Positions 34,013 to 43,800 of a stretch of DNA of 64,000 bases are shown in pieces (positions within the stretch are counted from its first letter, which is position 1; each line of letters begins with the position of its first letter). This DNA comes from Bog-950 sp044228435 (lineage in GTDB: Bacteria > Bacteroidota > Bacteroidia > Chitinophagales > LD1). Location: NCBI GenBank assembly GCA_044228435.1, contig JBGAUW010000003.1, positions 62,001-126,000 on the forward strand, in the 5' to 3' direction. Below the pieces are notes generated by a model, which saw nothing but the letters and a program-made list of their open reading frames with translations, had not been told where the DNA came from and did no database searches. A program made the translations under genes and the position numbers.

Positions 34013-36418
34013 ATGAGAACCCTGATGTTGCTGATCTTTTGTGTAATAATGTCTCAGTTGGTTTTTTCCCAGCCCATTTTCTGTATAAAAAAAATAAATA
34101 ATACATACCAGCTATACGATAACCGCGGATTGCTGGCAATAACCACTGACCCTTTAGATACTATTTTGGCAAAAACCGGTGGAAGTATAAATCCTCCTCC
34201 TATTATACAGGGAACCGAGGTATACATACCAGGCTCGGGCTTTCAGCAACTGCCTACATTACAGCCCGATCATATTACATCTTCCGACGATGTAATATGC
34301 ACTAAAGGCGATACCGCCTGGGTATGGAATAAAAGTAGCTTCGCCTGGGACGTTCAGCTATTCGGAATAGCACCAGCTGAAGTGTTGCTGTTTGATGAAA
34401 TTCACTCATTATCGGGATTTTACATTTTGATGTACATTAACCAGCCAGGAGTAGGCCGCCAGTTACAATGCACGAACATTGAGGATAGCACGGATTTTAT
34501 TGAAGTTAATTCAGATTCTATAGTAGATGCCTTTTTTATTAGGGGAATAACCCATACCGAAACCGCAGATTCAGTTTACATTGGGAATCTGAGAGTAGCC
34601 ATCGCCGCCGATTTTCCCGGAGTGCAATTCTGTGCAGAATCCTGGTGCTACCACGTACGCAGCACTTTGCCCGCAACCACATTCAATTACCTTTACGAAC
34701 CGCAAATACTGGGAATAGACTCAGGGCCGGCGTATGCTTTATACCAGGCATCTGTAATAGCCCGGGCCAATGCCTCGGGCAACTTCGTAACCGCATTAGA
34801 CGTGCTATCGCAAACCGGCAATAGTCCGTTTGTGAAAACAAATTATTTCTTTTCGCTGAATGAATCAGGCAATGCGCCGGTGTTAAAGGATGGAGAACAG
34901 AGATTGCTACTTCGCCGATTGCAGTATCCGGGTTTTGGAGTAAATTCTCAGGAATTTGATTTAGGGTTTGTTCGTTACCAAAACGGGCGTACAATTTCCG
35001 GAGATCAAAATCGTGGGGCATTTGGGAATAATATAAATATTTACGACTCATTGGGTCAGTACATAGAGTCGTTCCCCATGGCCGACGGTCACTGTGGCGA
35101 GGTTGTTGACTCATTTACAGTAAATATTAACTACGCAGATTCCGGGGCATATTATATTACACCACCATTTATTACCAATAATAAGACCGGAATTTCATAC
35201 ACCCCATCCTCAGGTGAACTGTATCCGCTAATTGGCGATTCGTGCCTGATGGCAAATTCGCAAGGGCAAGGCGAATTTGATATTGACCACGGAAATTCCA
35301 TTTCAATGACCTGGATTCCTGCGCTTGGCAAGTACCTCGTATTCAAAAGCTCAAGAAACGTTGCTCTCTACCCAATATCGTGGCCACTTTGCGCATGGGA
35401 ATTTGATGCTGTAAATGGATTCAGCCTCGATACGCAGCTAATACACCTGTTGAATACCTCTAACTTTGGCATAAACCGCGATGGGGGCCATGATTTTGAA
35501 TTTGAGACAGAGTTCTCAAATCCGGATGCCGGTTATTTCAAAATTTCTCAATTTGATAATGTAGTGTGTGATGATCCCTTTTCGGGGCCTTCGTACGGAC
35601 ATACTGCTGACCTTGTTCTGAAAAATAACGTTTGGCAAATTCAGAACTCCCGTATTTTTGAAGGCCCACCTTCAACGGCAATGGGAGGGGTTGATATGTT
35701 TATTAATCACAGTGGAGACACCAGTTTGGTCTTATCATCGGGATGGAGAGTTGCAGGTTTGGACGACGTTTATAATACCCCGCAAATTGTAGTATACAAC
35801 CATAGCACTCAAAAAACAAGCGCACAAATCAATTTTAGTACCAACGAAGGTGCCGGTGCAACTGTATATCAGTGCAATGCCACATCCGATAAATTTCCAA
35901 TTCCTCAATTCCATTTTAGTTACGTTGAAGAAACCGACAGTGTTAGAATCATAGCTGATTCAATACCGGAAACCGGCGTATGGTTTTGGTGGCTCGGAGA
36001 TAAGCCATTGAATCAATCCATAGCAATCCCTAAATTACTATGGTATCAAAATGACGGATTAACGCTGTATGCGTCCGGGCGCTATTCCGCCGCCGACACC
36101 GTGCCCGGCATTCCGGAAAACAGTTTGCCTTCAAGATGGATTGGCGAGCCGGTATGGATTCATAATATGCCGTTAGGCGTTTCGGCTATTGCCAACACTA
36201 AACATTTGGTAGCCTTGTATCCTAACCCTACAAAAGGACAAGTGATGATTGACTGTGTAAGCCCGAATGCTGTAGTAATAGTGCACGATTTGTCGGGAAG
36301 GCAAATAATGCAAACCAAGGGGCGCCAATTAAACCTAAGTGATGTTCCGCCCGGCGCCTATCTAATTCGGATAACCGACAGCTCTTACCAAACCGTTAAA
36401 AAACTGATAAAACTTTAG
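34013..36418 (+). CDS. Large T9SS-exported protein, ASST-like
   Basis: 801 residues starting at ATG 34013 (MRTLMLLIFCVIMSQLVFSQ); a GTG two codons earlier opens the frame. The N-terminal domain (about 20-230) lacks recognised motifs. The middle has DIDHGNSISMTWIPALGKYL, VFKSSRNVALYPI and HDFEFETEF, which resemble the H-x-N-S...SSR-N strands of arylsulfotransferase propellers. This is a weak but repeated likeness, also seen in the 7921-9699 protein. The end VALYPNPTKGQVMIDC...LSDVPPGAYLIRITDSSYQTVKKLIKL is a type A sorting domain. Enzymatic activity unproven. Confidence 0.78.
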   Translation: MRTLMLLIFCVIMSQLVFSQPIFCIKKINNTYQLYDNRGLLAITTDPLDTILAKTGGSINPPPIIQGTEVYIPGSGFQQLPTLQPDHITSSDDVICTKGDTAWVWNKSSFAWDVQLFGIAPAEVLLFDEIHSLSGFYILMYINQPGVGRQLQCTNIEDSTDFIEVNSDSIVDAFFIRGITHTETADSVYIGNLRVAIAADFPGVQFCAESWCYHVRSTLPATTFNYLYEPQILGIDSGPAYALYQASVIARANASGNFVTALDVLSQTGNSPFVKTNYFFSLNESGNAPVLKDGEQRLLLRRLQYPGFGVNSQEFDLGFVRYQNGRTISGDQNRGAFGNNINIYDSLGQYIESFPMADGHCGEVVDSFTVNINYADSGAYYITPPFITNNKTGISYTPSSGELYPLIGDSCLMANSQGQGEFDIDHGNSISMTWIPALGKYLVFKSSRNVALYPISWPLCAWEFDAVNGFSLDTQLIHLLNTSNFGINRDGGHDFEFETEFSNPDAGYFKISQFDNVVCDDPFSGPSYGHTADLVLKNNVWQIQNSRIFEGPPSTAMGGVDMFINHSGDTSLVLSSGWRVAGLDDVYNTPQIVVYNHSTQKTSAQINFSTNEGAGATVYQCNATSDKFPIPQFHFSYVEETDSVRIIADSIPETGVWFWWLGDKPLNQSIAIPKLLWYQNDGLTLYASGRYSAADTVPGIPENSLPSRWIGEPVWIHNMPLGVSAIANTKHLVALYPNPTKGQVMIDCVSPNAVVIVHDLSGRQIMQTKGRQLNLSDVPPGAYLIRITDSSYQTVKKLIKL

Positions 36419-36668
36419 ACCCAATTTAATTAATTACTTCTAACAGTGCGGCTATTACTTTGCGGGGGCAGAGTTTTTTTTCTGGAAGTATTTTAGGGGC
36501 TTTTTTGTTTGTATATATCAGGGGTTTCATAATCCAGGGCGTTTGGCCGCCCCAATTGACCAAGCAGTCATAAAGCAATATTAAAACTTATCGACTCAAA
36601 GAACGATTGGAAACTTCTTTTATATTTGGCGCCCAATCAATACTTCGCTTTTTTATTTTGCCACAATT

Positions 36669-36740
36669 GGCTCCGTAGTACAATGGATAGTATTAGGGTT
36701 TCCGAAGCCCTCGATTCAGGTTCGATTCCTGACGGAGCTA
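36669..36740 (+). tRNA. tRNA-Arg(CCG)
   Basis: Plus-strand cloverleaf: acceptor GGCTCCG with CGGAGCT, T8-A9, D arm GTACAATGGATAGTAT, anticodon loop TTCCGAA giving CCG, T arm TCAGGTTCGATTCCTGA, discriminator A. It borders the accessory island on its right. Confidence 0.94.
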
Positions 36741-36746
36741 CGCTAT

Positions 36747-36790
36747 AAGCGAAATTCCGCTACAAGGGCGGAGTTTCGCTTTTTTGTTTT
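36747..36790 (+). terminator. Intrinsic terminator after tRNA-Arg
   Basis: The 14-bp stem (36747-36760 with 36768-36781, one G-T pair) AAGCGAAATTCCGC / GCGGAGTTTCGCTT with a 7-nt loop is followed by a T run. Confidence 0.85.
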
Positions 36791-36854
36791 CAATCCGCTG
36801 GTTATAAACAAGAAACCTAAGCTGTGGTTTTAATTTTGCGGACGCTTACCCATG

Positions 36855-37165
36855 TTATTCAATCATGTGTTGGGCAAGCTCGCGCCTTTCTTCAGGCTCT
36901 ATAGCTTTTTTTCGACAGCATCCTATAAGGCATGGTGAACCAGGCTTAATTCAGCATACATCCGTTTTAAACGCGAATTTTCAGCCTCTAATTCCTTTAC
37001 ACGCTTTAATTCATTTACTTCCATGCCACCGTACCGTTGCCGCCATTTGTAAAATGCACCGGTAGTAATCCCTAATTAGCGACAGATTTCTTTCGCATCT
37101 CTGCCTTTTTCGTGTTCCTGGATTGCCTTGACAATCTGCGTTTCTGTGAAGTTTGATTTTTTCAT
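36855..37165 (-). pseudogene. IS3-family OrfA remnant, inactivated and truncated
   Basis: Translation from 37165 gives MKKSNFTETQIVKAIQEHEK, GRDAKEICR, a stop where the family has Glu, then LGITTGAFYKWRQRYGGMEV and the leucine-zipper part NELKRVKELEAENSRLKRMY, a second stop in place of Lys, and DAVEKKL. This is the HTH_Tnp_1 OrfA of an IS3-type element (IS407-like) with two in-frame stops. The next frame carries the start of OrfB (EPEERRELAQHMI) and stops at once, so the integrase is missing. The element's upstream end probably reaches about 37234, touching the DUF4145 stop codon. No matching right end was found. Confidence 0.88.
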
Positions 37166-37219
37166 AATTGAGCTTTTTAAAGTTGATAAAAATTTGTCCC
37201 TTTTCAACTTTTAACTGGC

Positions 37220-37870
37220 TCAATTTTCAGGGGAGCTTACAACACCATCTCTATCATTTATTCCCTTCACTTTGTCGGCAGGTAAACTATTGTAAATTCC
37301 ACTTACCTTTTTTGGTAATGCAATCATGTATTCAATGATTATGTTTACCAAGTCAAACAACTGTCCAACCGTTTCAGGGTTATCAGTGTCAATTTGCCCA
37401 GGATGAACTGCGTCATTACCAGTAACACGAACGATATCCAACGATTGTTGAACAATTGCAGGAAGACCCTTCTTAACAAGATTTCCAACGTCTGTATTAA
37501 TATTCTTTCCCGGTTCGCCCAATTCTTGACATAGGATTTGTATTGAAAGTCGTAACAATGCAGCAGCTCCACGAGGAGATTTAGAACTTATAGAGGAAGC
37601 TTCAATGTAAAGTTTCAGTACAGATTCTGGCATTTCGGGGTTTGGAAATGGAGCATTTCCTGTATCAGGAAAATACATTTTGTCTGCTACCCAAAGAGTT
37701 CTTTTGTTACAATGCTGGCAGTTTGCAACTCTTATTGGACAAGTCTCTTTAGCGATTCCAGCTGGAATGTCACCTTGCCATCTTCTGTACCACCAATCTT
37801 GTTTTGCTATGGCTCCACAATGCGGACATGTAAACGAGTTTGAAAATACTTGAGGTTGTATATATTTCAT
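37220..37870 (-). CDS. DUF4145 protein (HEPN-like) with zinc ribbon
   Basis: 216 residues. N-terminal zinc-ribbon cysteines: CPHC (15-18) and CQHC (51-54). The C-terminal helical domain matches DUF4145: GAAALLRLSIQILCQELGEP, INTDVGNLVKKGLP and the family signature IVRVTGNDAVHPG (Arg148, Asn152, His156). DUF4145 is placed in the HEPN superfamily in published comparative work (recalled), is often linked to restriction systems and may act on RNA. The last codons (VVSSPEN) may derive from the abutting IS end, so the original C terminus could be lost. It follows the DUF6602 gene by 9 bp. Confidence 0.85.
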   Translation of the reverse strand: MKYIQPQVFSNSFTCPHCGAIAKQDWWYRRWQGDIPAGIAKETCPIRVANCQHCNKRTLWVADKMYFPDTGNAPFPNPEMPESVLKLYIEASSISSKSPRGAAALLRLSIQILCQELGEPGKNINTDVGNLVKKGLPAIVQQSLDIVRVTGNDAVHPGQIDTDNPETVGQLFDLVNIIIEYMIALPKKVSGIYNSLPADKVKGINDRDGVVSSPEN

Positions 37871-37879
37871 GTGTTCCTA

Positions 37880-38632
37880 TTAAAATGTTCTTCTAACTTG
37901 AATTGACTTGTCAACTGGAAACCAAAGATTACTGTTTTCAATCACTGATGTTCCACTTATCCAATCCATTAGATTCGATATAAAAAAAGAAAAGGAAAGT
38001 TCCTCTATTTCGTAGAGGAAATGAGGGGCGCGGTGGTCGGTATATTCATGTTCCCAAAACTTATAGAACCAATGTTGATTCAGTGAAATATGATTAACAG
38101 CAAACTTTTCACGATGTTGATACTGTTCCAACTCGTCCCATGGTGTTTTAATTGCATTTGCGATTGTGTCAACATTATTTACTGTTGAATCATATGAAAA
38201 AACACCATTAAATATGTGCTTTGACTTGTCGGTCTTCGCATCAAAAATGAATCTGCCATTTTCATTTGACTTTTTTACTACTTGTTGTAATCCTTGGTTC
38301 GTTGCGTTTGCCTTAACTTCTATTATTCCAAGAACAGAGTCGGCAGTTAAAATCACAAAGTCATTCTCCTTAAATAGGATAGGACATGAAGTGTCATATA
38401 TAATTAAGTCAATTTGTTTTGATGGCTCATGATTACCTCTTTCTCTTGTTTGTCTTACTACGAAGCCACTACCAATTCTGAATTTCTCTGGAAGAAATCG
38501 CTGAATCATTGTCTTGATAACCGCCTCTTGATATCTTCCGTCTTCGCCCCAGTGATTAATGAGATTTCTAACTCTGTCCTTTATTGCTAAAAGCTCTTTT
38601 GTCGTTGATTTATGAAATTCTATTGTATCCAT
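37880..38632 (-). CDS. DUF6602 protein, PD-(D/E)XK nuclease-like
   Basis: 250 residues, cytoplasmic. The core reads RFLPEKFRIGSGFVV, KQIDLIIYD (Asp75), ILTADSVLGIIEVKAN (Glu105, Lys107): the D...E-x-K arrangement of PD-(D/E)XK nucleases, with Glu36 on a preceding helix. The order fits the DUF6602 family (name from memory). Ten of thirteen arginines use AGA, unlike neighbouring genes that prefer CGC/CGT, which suggests transfer. With the DUF4145 gene 9 bp downstream it makes a compact pair beside tRNA-Arg and an IS remnant. DNA cleavage is inferred; an inactive binding protein is possible. Confidence 0.82.
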   Translation of the reverse strand: MDTIEFHKSTTKELLAIKDRVRNLINHWGEDGRYQEAVIKTMIQRFLPEKFRIGSGFVVRQTRERGNHEPSKQIDLIIYDTSCPILFKENDFVILTADSVLGIIEVKANATNQGLQQVVKKSNENGRFIFDAKTDKSKHIFNGVFSYDSTVNNVDTIANAIKTPWDELEQYQHREKFAVNHISLNQHWFYKFWEHEYTDHRAPHFLYEIEELSFSFFISNLMDWISGTSVIENSNLWFPVDKSIQVRRTF

Positions 38633-39165
38633 GATGTCGTTCTAAAATTACCGCTAACACCTAAATATACGCAACATCTCAAATCTGACAAATAATTAGT
38701 TGGCTATAATAATAAGTTGATAATGATGATAATTTTGCAAGTAATATATTTTACATGCAATTGCTCATTTTCTGTATTTTTATATGCCAATACACATTCT
38801 GCGCAGTTAAAATGAATAATAGTAATTATCAATTTACAGCAGGGTAGCGTCATCAAAAAGCAGTAATATGGGTGAAGTGCTTTAAAGAAACCAACAGCAA
38901 ACTTTTTATTAAAGATTAGGATTTCATCGCTAGAATAGAACTAACTGCCTGAATATCACTCCAAAGGTTCGATAAGTCGATGTTTAAGGCTACATATACA
39001 ATTTTAATGTATTTCTTGGGGCTGTGCTGCATCTCCCCAAATATTTATTATGCATTTCGCTTTAAAAAAATTGCACTAATAGGGTAACCGGTAGATAGCA
39101 AAGCGATTTTGTAAAAAAAGTTATTTTCTAAAAACTTGATTGGCAGATAGTAACTTTGCGGCGCA
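38633..39165. other. AT-rich gene-free region right of the island
   Basis: 533 bp with only very short frames. The sequence is AT-rich, has several A/T runs and no clear promoter for the DUF6602 gene. A weak inverted pair (GCTAAC at about 38655 and GTTGGC at about 38700) was considered and not called. The last 20 bp contain the -7 box at 39151. Confidence 0.4.
39151..39158 (+). promoter_or_regulatory. -7 box upstream of the efflux region
   Basis: TAACTTTG fits TAnnTTTG perfectly. Transcription would start only a few bases before the ATG at 39166, so either that gene's mRNA is nearly leaderless or the box mainly serves the efflux operon. No clean -33 element. Confidence 0.55.
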
Positions 39166-39606
39166 ATGGTGTTAAAAAGCAATTTTAGTGCAGTGCTAAA
39201 ACAATTGGCGGCCAGGTTTAAACCCGGGTTGCTGTTCTTTTTTGCAAGCCTGTTGCTGTTTAGTTTTCAAAATTCGGTAGCCTTTGGCGAAAGTGCTGCT
39301 ACCGATAGCTCCGTTCAACAAGATATTTTTAGCAGCAAGGCTTCGTTTTCGGGCCGGTTGGTTAGTCTGCATTTGCCGTTTCAGTCGGCACCCGCACCGC
39401 ACGACCACGAAATACCCGACGAAAATGAGCAGGAAGATGATTTTGATTTTGATGCCAGCTGGGTAGCCGAGCCACAAACCCTTTTCTGCCTGTTCGATTT
39501 TGCCAATGTAATTAACCGGGTATCGCACCCATCATCTTTAATACAAGGCCGTTCTACGGTTCCCTTCTTTATACTCTACCATAGCTGGAAGAGTTTTATA
39601 GCCTAA
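39166..39606 (+). CDS. Small exported protein preceding RND efflux operon
   Basis: 146 residues with a membrane/signal segment (PGLLFFFASLLLFSFQ), then a soluble part with a His/acidic patch (PHDHEIPDENEQEDDFDFD) that could bind metal. Met1 is the only methionine in the chain. Short proteins with such patches often precede CzcCBA/Cus-type operons in Bacteroidota (recollection). It lies 105 bp upstream of the adaptor gene. Whether it is a metal buffer, sensor or unrelated cannot be told. Reality as a gene is moderately supported by the promoter box, signal and operon position. Confidence 0.6.
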   Translation: MVLKSNFSAVLKQLAARFKPGLLFFFASLLLFSFQNSVAFGESAATDSSVQQDIFSSKASFSGRLVSLHLPFQSAPAPHDHEIPDENEQEDDFDFDASWVAEPQTLFCLFDFANVINRVSHPSSLIQGRSTVPFFILYHSWKSFIA

Positions 39607-39711
39607 ATTTTTTTTAGTTGCCGCAACCCCTGCCAGGCAACCATTTGCATCCGTAGCTTACTAAAGCGGGTGTAGCTTTTTGTTATTCATCAATTTTAAA
39701 TAAAAACTGTA

Positions 39712-40800
39712 ATGAAGAGGATACTAATTCTTGTTAGTCTTTCTGTAGTATTGATATTGGCGGGTTGCAGCCACCATGAGCACGAAAAAGAAGAAGAGGC
39801 CAAATTTTTGGTTACCAGCCCCCAGTTGATGGACACCATGATTTACAAAGAGTATGTATGCCAGATACATGCCAGCAGCCACATTGAGTTACGCAGCCAG
39901 GAAAAGGGCTACCTGCAAAATATTTATGTAGACGAAGGGCAGTTTGTGCATAAGGGGCAGCTAATGTTCCAGATTATGCCGGTGCTATACCAGGCCGAAA
40001 TGGAGAAAGCCAGGGCCAATGTAAACTTTGCCGAAATTGAATACCAGAACACAAAAAACCTTGCCGATAGCAACATAGTAAGTAAAAATGAATTGGCGCT
40101 GGCCAAGGCAACGCTGGATAAAGAGAAAGCCGAATTATCGTTAGCACAGGCGCATTTATCGTTTACCGAAATAAGGGCTCCGTTTGATGGTATAATGGAC
40201 CACTTTTACGAGCGGCTTGGTAGCCTTGTAGATGAAGGCGCCCTGCTTACTACCTTAAGCGATAACAGTAAAATGTGGGTTTACTTTAATGTGCCCGAAG
40301 CCGAATACCTGGATTATATAACCCGTGCCAACAAAGGAGGAGGAAAACAGGAGGTAGAGTTGCAAATGGCCAACCACCAGATATTTCCGCAAAAAGGTAT
40401 TGTAGAAACTATAGAGGCCGACTTTAATAACGAAACCGGTAACATAGCTTTTCGTGCTACTTTTCCTAACCCCAATGCAATACTGCGCCACGGCGAAACC
40501 GGAGATATACTTATGCCGGTACACTTTAAAAATGCACTTATCATCCCGCAAAAGGCAACATTTGAGGTGCTGGATAAAAAATTTGTGTATGTATTAGATG
40601 AACACAACACTTTAAAAGCAACCCAAATTACGGTAGCGCAGGAACTACCGCACCTGTACATACTTAGCGGTGGAGTAGGACCGAAGGATAAGATTCTTTT
40701 AGAAGGATTGGGCAAAGTGAAAAACAATGAAAAGATAGAAGCAGAATTTGTGCCTTTTGATGAGGTAATGACCGACCTGAAAAATTTACATGCCGAATAA
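39712..40800 (+). CDS. RND efflux periplasmic adaptor (MFP)
   Basis: 362 residues with lipobox LILAGC-SHH. It has a lipoyl/barrel-sandwich half (ELRSQEKGYLQNIYVDEGQF, LSFTEIRAPFDGIM), a coiled hairpin between (about 85-145), then beta-barrel and membrane-proximal domains. It bridges the inner-membrane pump and the TolC-like channel encoded next. A HEHEKEEE stretch follows the anchor. First gene of the three-component operon, 26 bp before the pump gene. Confidence 0.93.
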   Translation: MKRILILVSLSVVLILAGCSHHEHEKEEEAKFLVTSPQLMDTMIYKEYVCQIHASSHIELRSQEKGYLQNIYVDEGQFVHKGQLMFQIMPVLYQAEMEKARANVNFAEIEYQNTKNLADSNIVSKNELALAKATLDKEKAELSLAQAHLSFTEIRAPFDGIMDHFYERLGSLVDEGALLTTLSDNSKMWVYFNVPEAEYLDYITRANKGGGKQEVELQMANHQIFPQKGIVETIEADFNNETGNIAFRATFPNPNAILRHGETGDILMPVHFKNALIIPQKATFEVLDKKFVYVLDEHNTLKATQITVAQELPHLYILSGGVGPKDKILLEGLGKVKNNEKIEAEFVPFDEVMTDLKNLHAE

Positions 40801-40826
40801 GGCGAACCAAAAAAACTTAACGTAAA

Positions 40827-43800
40827 ATGTTTAATACTTTCATTCAACGACCGGTGCTTGCCATAGCCCTGTCACTGGCTATAGTGTTTATGGGTTTACT
40901 GGCCATAAGCACCATACCGGTAGCCCAGTTTCCGGCCATAGCGCCACCACGGGTTACCATCTTCATCGAGTTTCCGGGCAGTAATGCCGATGTGTTGGTT
41001 AAAAGTACCCTTACCATATTAGAGCGCGCCATTAACGGTGTGCAGGGTATGCAGTACATGCTTAGCGATGCTACCAGCGCCAGCGAGGCCAGCATTGATA
41101 TTGTGTTTGAGCCCGGTACCGACCCCACCCTTGCAGCAGTAAGGGTTAAAAGCCGGGTAGACCAGGTAATGACCAACCTGCCGCCACTGGTGCAACGCGA
41201 GGGGGTGATTATTACACCGCTGGCACCCAGCATGCTGATGTACGTAAACCTTTACAGCACCGATAAAAAGAGTGCTGACGAAAAGTTTTTGTTCAACTAT
41301 GCTAATACCTTTTTAGTGCCCGAACTACAGCGTATTCCGGGTATGGGCCGTGCCGAGGTTACCGGTAGCCGGGCTTTTGCTATACGGGTGTGGCTAAAGC
41401 CTGACCGGATGCGGGCCTATAATATTTCGGCCGATGATGTGCTGAAAGCGATTGATGAGCAAAGCGTGTTGGCGCGGCCCGGGCGTGTGGGGCTTAGCTC
41501 GGGTAAAATGGCGCAAAGCCAGGAGTATGTGTTTACCTATAAGGGCTGGTATAATAAGCCGGAGCAATACAACGATATTATTATAAGGGCTAACGCAGAT
41601 GGCGAGATACTTAAGCTGAAGGATATTGCCGACGTGGAAGTGGGCAGCGAGTTTGTGGATATATACACCAATAAGGACGGCTATCCGGCTGTATCGATGG
41701 TGTTAAAGCAAAATCCGGGTAGTAATGCTAACACAGTAATAGACCTGGTAAAGGCTAAACTGGAGGTATTGAAAAAGGATTTTCCACCGGGAATGGAATA
41801 CGAAATTAACTACGACGTTTCGAAGTTTGTAAATGCCTCTATTGAAAAAGTGTTGCATACACTGTTAGAGGCATTCATATTGGTGGCGCTTGTGGTGTTT
41901 ATCTTTCTGGGTGATTTACGTTCGACGCTTATTCCAATTATTGCGGTGCCGGTGTCATTAATTGGCGCCTTTATAAGCATGCAGTTTTTCGGGCTAAGTA
42001 TTAACCTTATTACCCTGTTTGCATTGGTGTTAGCTATTGGTATAGTGGTAGATGATGCCATTGTAGTGGTAGAGGCCGTGCACGTAAAAATGGCGGAGGA
42101 ACACCTTTCGCCCTACCAGGCGGTTAAAAAGGTGCTGGCCGAAATTAGCGGTGCTATTATAGCCATTACGCTGGTAATGACCTCGGTATTTGTGCCGGTG
42201 GCTTTTATGACGGGTCCGGTTGGGGTGTTATATCGCCAGTTCTCAATCACCATGGCCAGCGCTATTGTGCTATCGGGTTTTGTAGCACTTACACTGACTC
42301 CAGTATTGTGCGCTATGATATTAAAAAATACCCATGGGCAGCCTAAGCGCAGAACACCGGTATCGATTTTTATTGATTGGTTTAACCGCACCTTTGAAAA
42401 GGTTACCGGTAAATACACTGGCTTGCTGAGTAAAATAGTTAACCGCCGGGTGGTTACCTGGGGTATGTTATTATTGTTTGCATTTGGTGTGGTGGGTGTA
42501 AATAAAATTTTACCTGCGGGCTTTATTCCAAGCGAAGACCAGGGACAGATTTATGCCATTATTCAAACGCCCCCGGGCACTACACTTGAAAGAACAAATG
42601 ACATTTCGCTTAAGCTACAAAAAATAGCCAAGCAGGTAGAGGGTGTTCAATCAGTAACGGCGCTTGCAGGTTTCGAAATTCTAACTGAGGGCCGCGGTAG
42701 CAATGCCGGTACTTGCTTAATAAATTTAAAGGACTGGAGCGAACGCAAACACTCAGTTAAACAGGTGATTGAAGAGCTGGAGGGGAAAACAAAAGACCTT
42801 GCCGCTAACATAGAATACTTTGAGCCGCCTGCTGTACCGGGCTATGGAACTTCGGATGGTTTCTCGCTGCGTTTACTGGATAAAGGTAGTGATGTGGATT
42901 ACCAGGAGTTTGACCGAGTAAACAGTGAGTTTTTAGCAGCGCTTAAAAAGCGGCCGGAGTTGAACGGGTTGTTTGCTTTCTACTCGGCTAAATACCCCCA
43001 GTATGAAATTACTGTAGATAATGCGCTGGCTATGCAGAAGGGCGTAAGCATAGGCGATGCTATGGAGAACCTGAACATTATGCTGGGTAGTACTTATGAG
43101 CAGGGCTTTATACGTTTCAATAACTATTACAAAGTATATACACAGGCATCGCCGGAATACCGCCGCTTACCATCGGATGTATTAAAACTGTTTATTAAAA
43201 ACGATAAAGGTGAAATGGTGCCTTACTCGGCCTTTATGAAAATTACCAAAACACAGGGTCCTAATGAGATTTCGCGTTATAACCTCTATATATCATCGTT
43301 GATAAACGGCACACCTGCGAAGGGTTATTCATCCGGCGAAGCTATTGCTGCCATTAAGGAAGTAGCAAAAGAAAACCTGCCGCGCGGTTATGACATAGCG
43401 TGGGAAGGGCTAAGCTATGATGAGGAGAAGCGTGGTAATGAGGCGCTTTACATTTTCCTGGTGGTTATCCTCTTCGTTTACCTGATTCTTGCAGCACAAT
43501 ACGAAAGCTTTATACTTCCGTTAGCTGTATTGCTTTCGTTACCACCAGGCATATTCGGTTCGTTTATGCTATTGAAATTACTGGGCCTTGCTAACGATGT
43601 TTACGCACAGGTGGGGCTAATAATGCTAACCGGTTTGTTAGGTAAAAACGCGGTGCTAATAGTGGAGTTTGCAGTGCAAAAACATGCATCCGGTGCCTCT
43701 GTATTTGATGCTGCCGTAGCCGGTGCGCGCGAGCGTTTCCGCCCTATTCTAATGACTAGTTTTGCATTTATTGCCGGGCTTATTCCTTTAGTTGTGGCCA

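Noticed and set aside
34683..35114. 143-residue minus-strand frame inside the large T9SS gene
   Set aside because: The opposite strand carries a full-length secreted protein with signal and sorting tail; this frame has neither.
38650..38710. Integron-like attC pair (GCTAAC and GTTGGC)
   Set aside because: The boxes do not match the 7-nt attC core rules, and no integrase is in the window.
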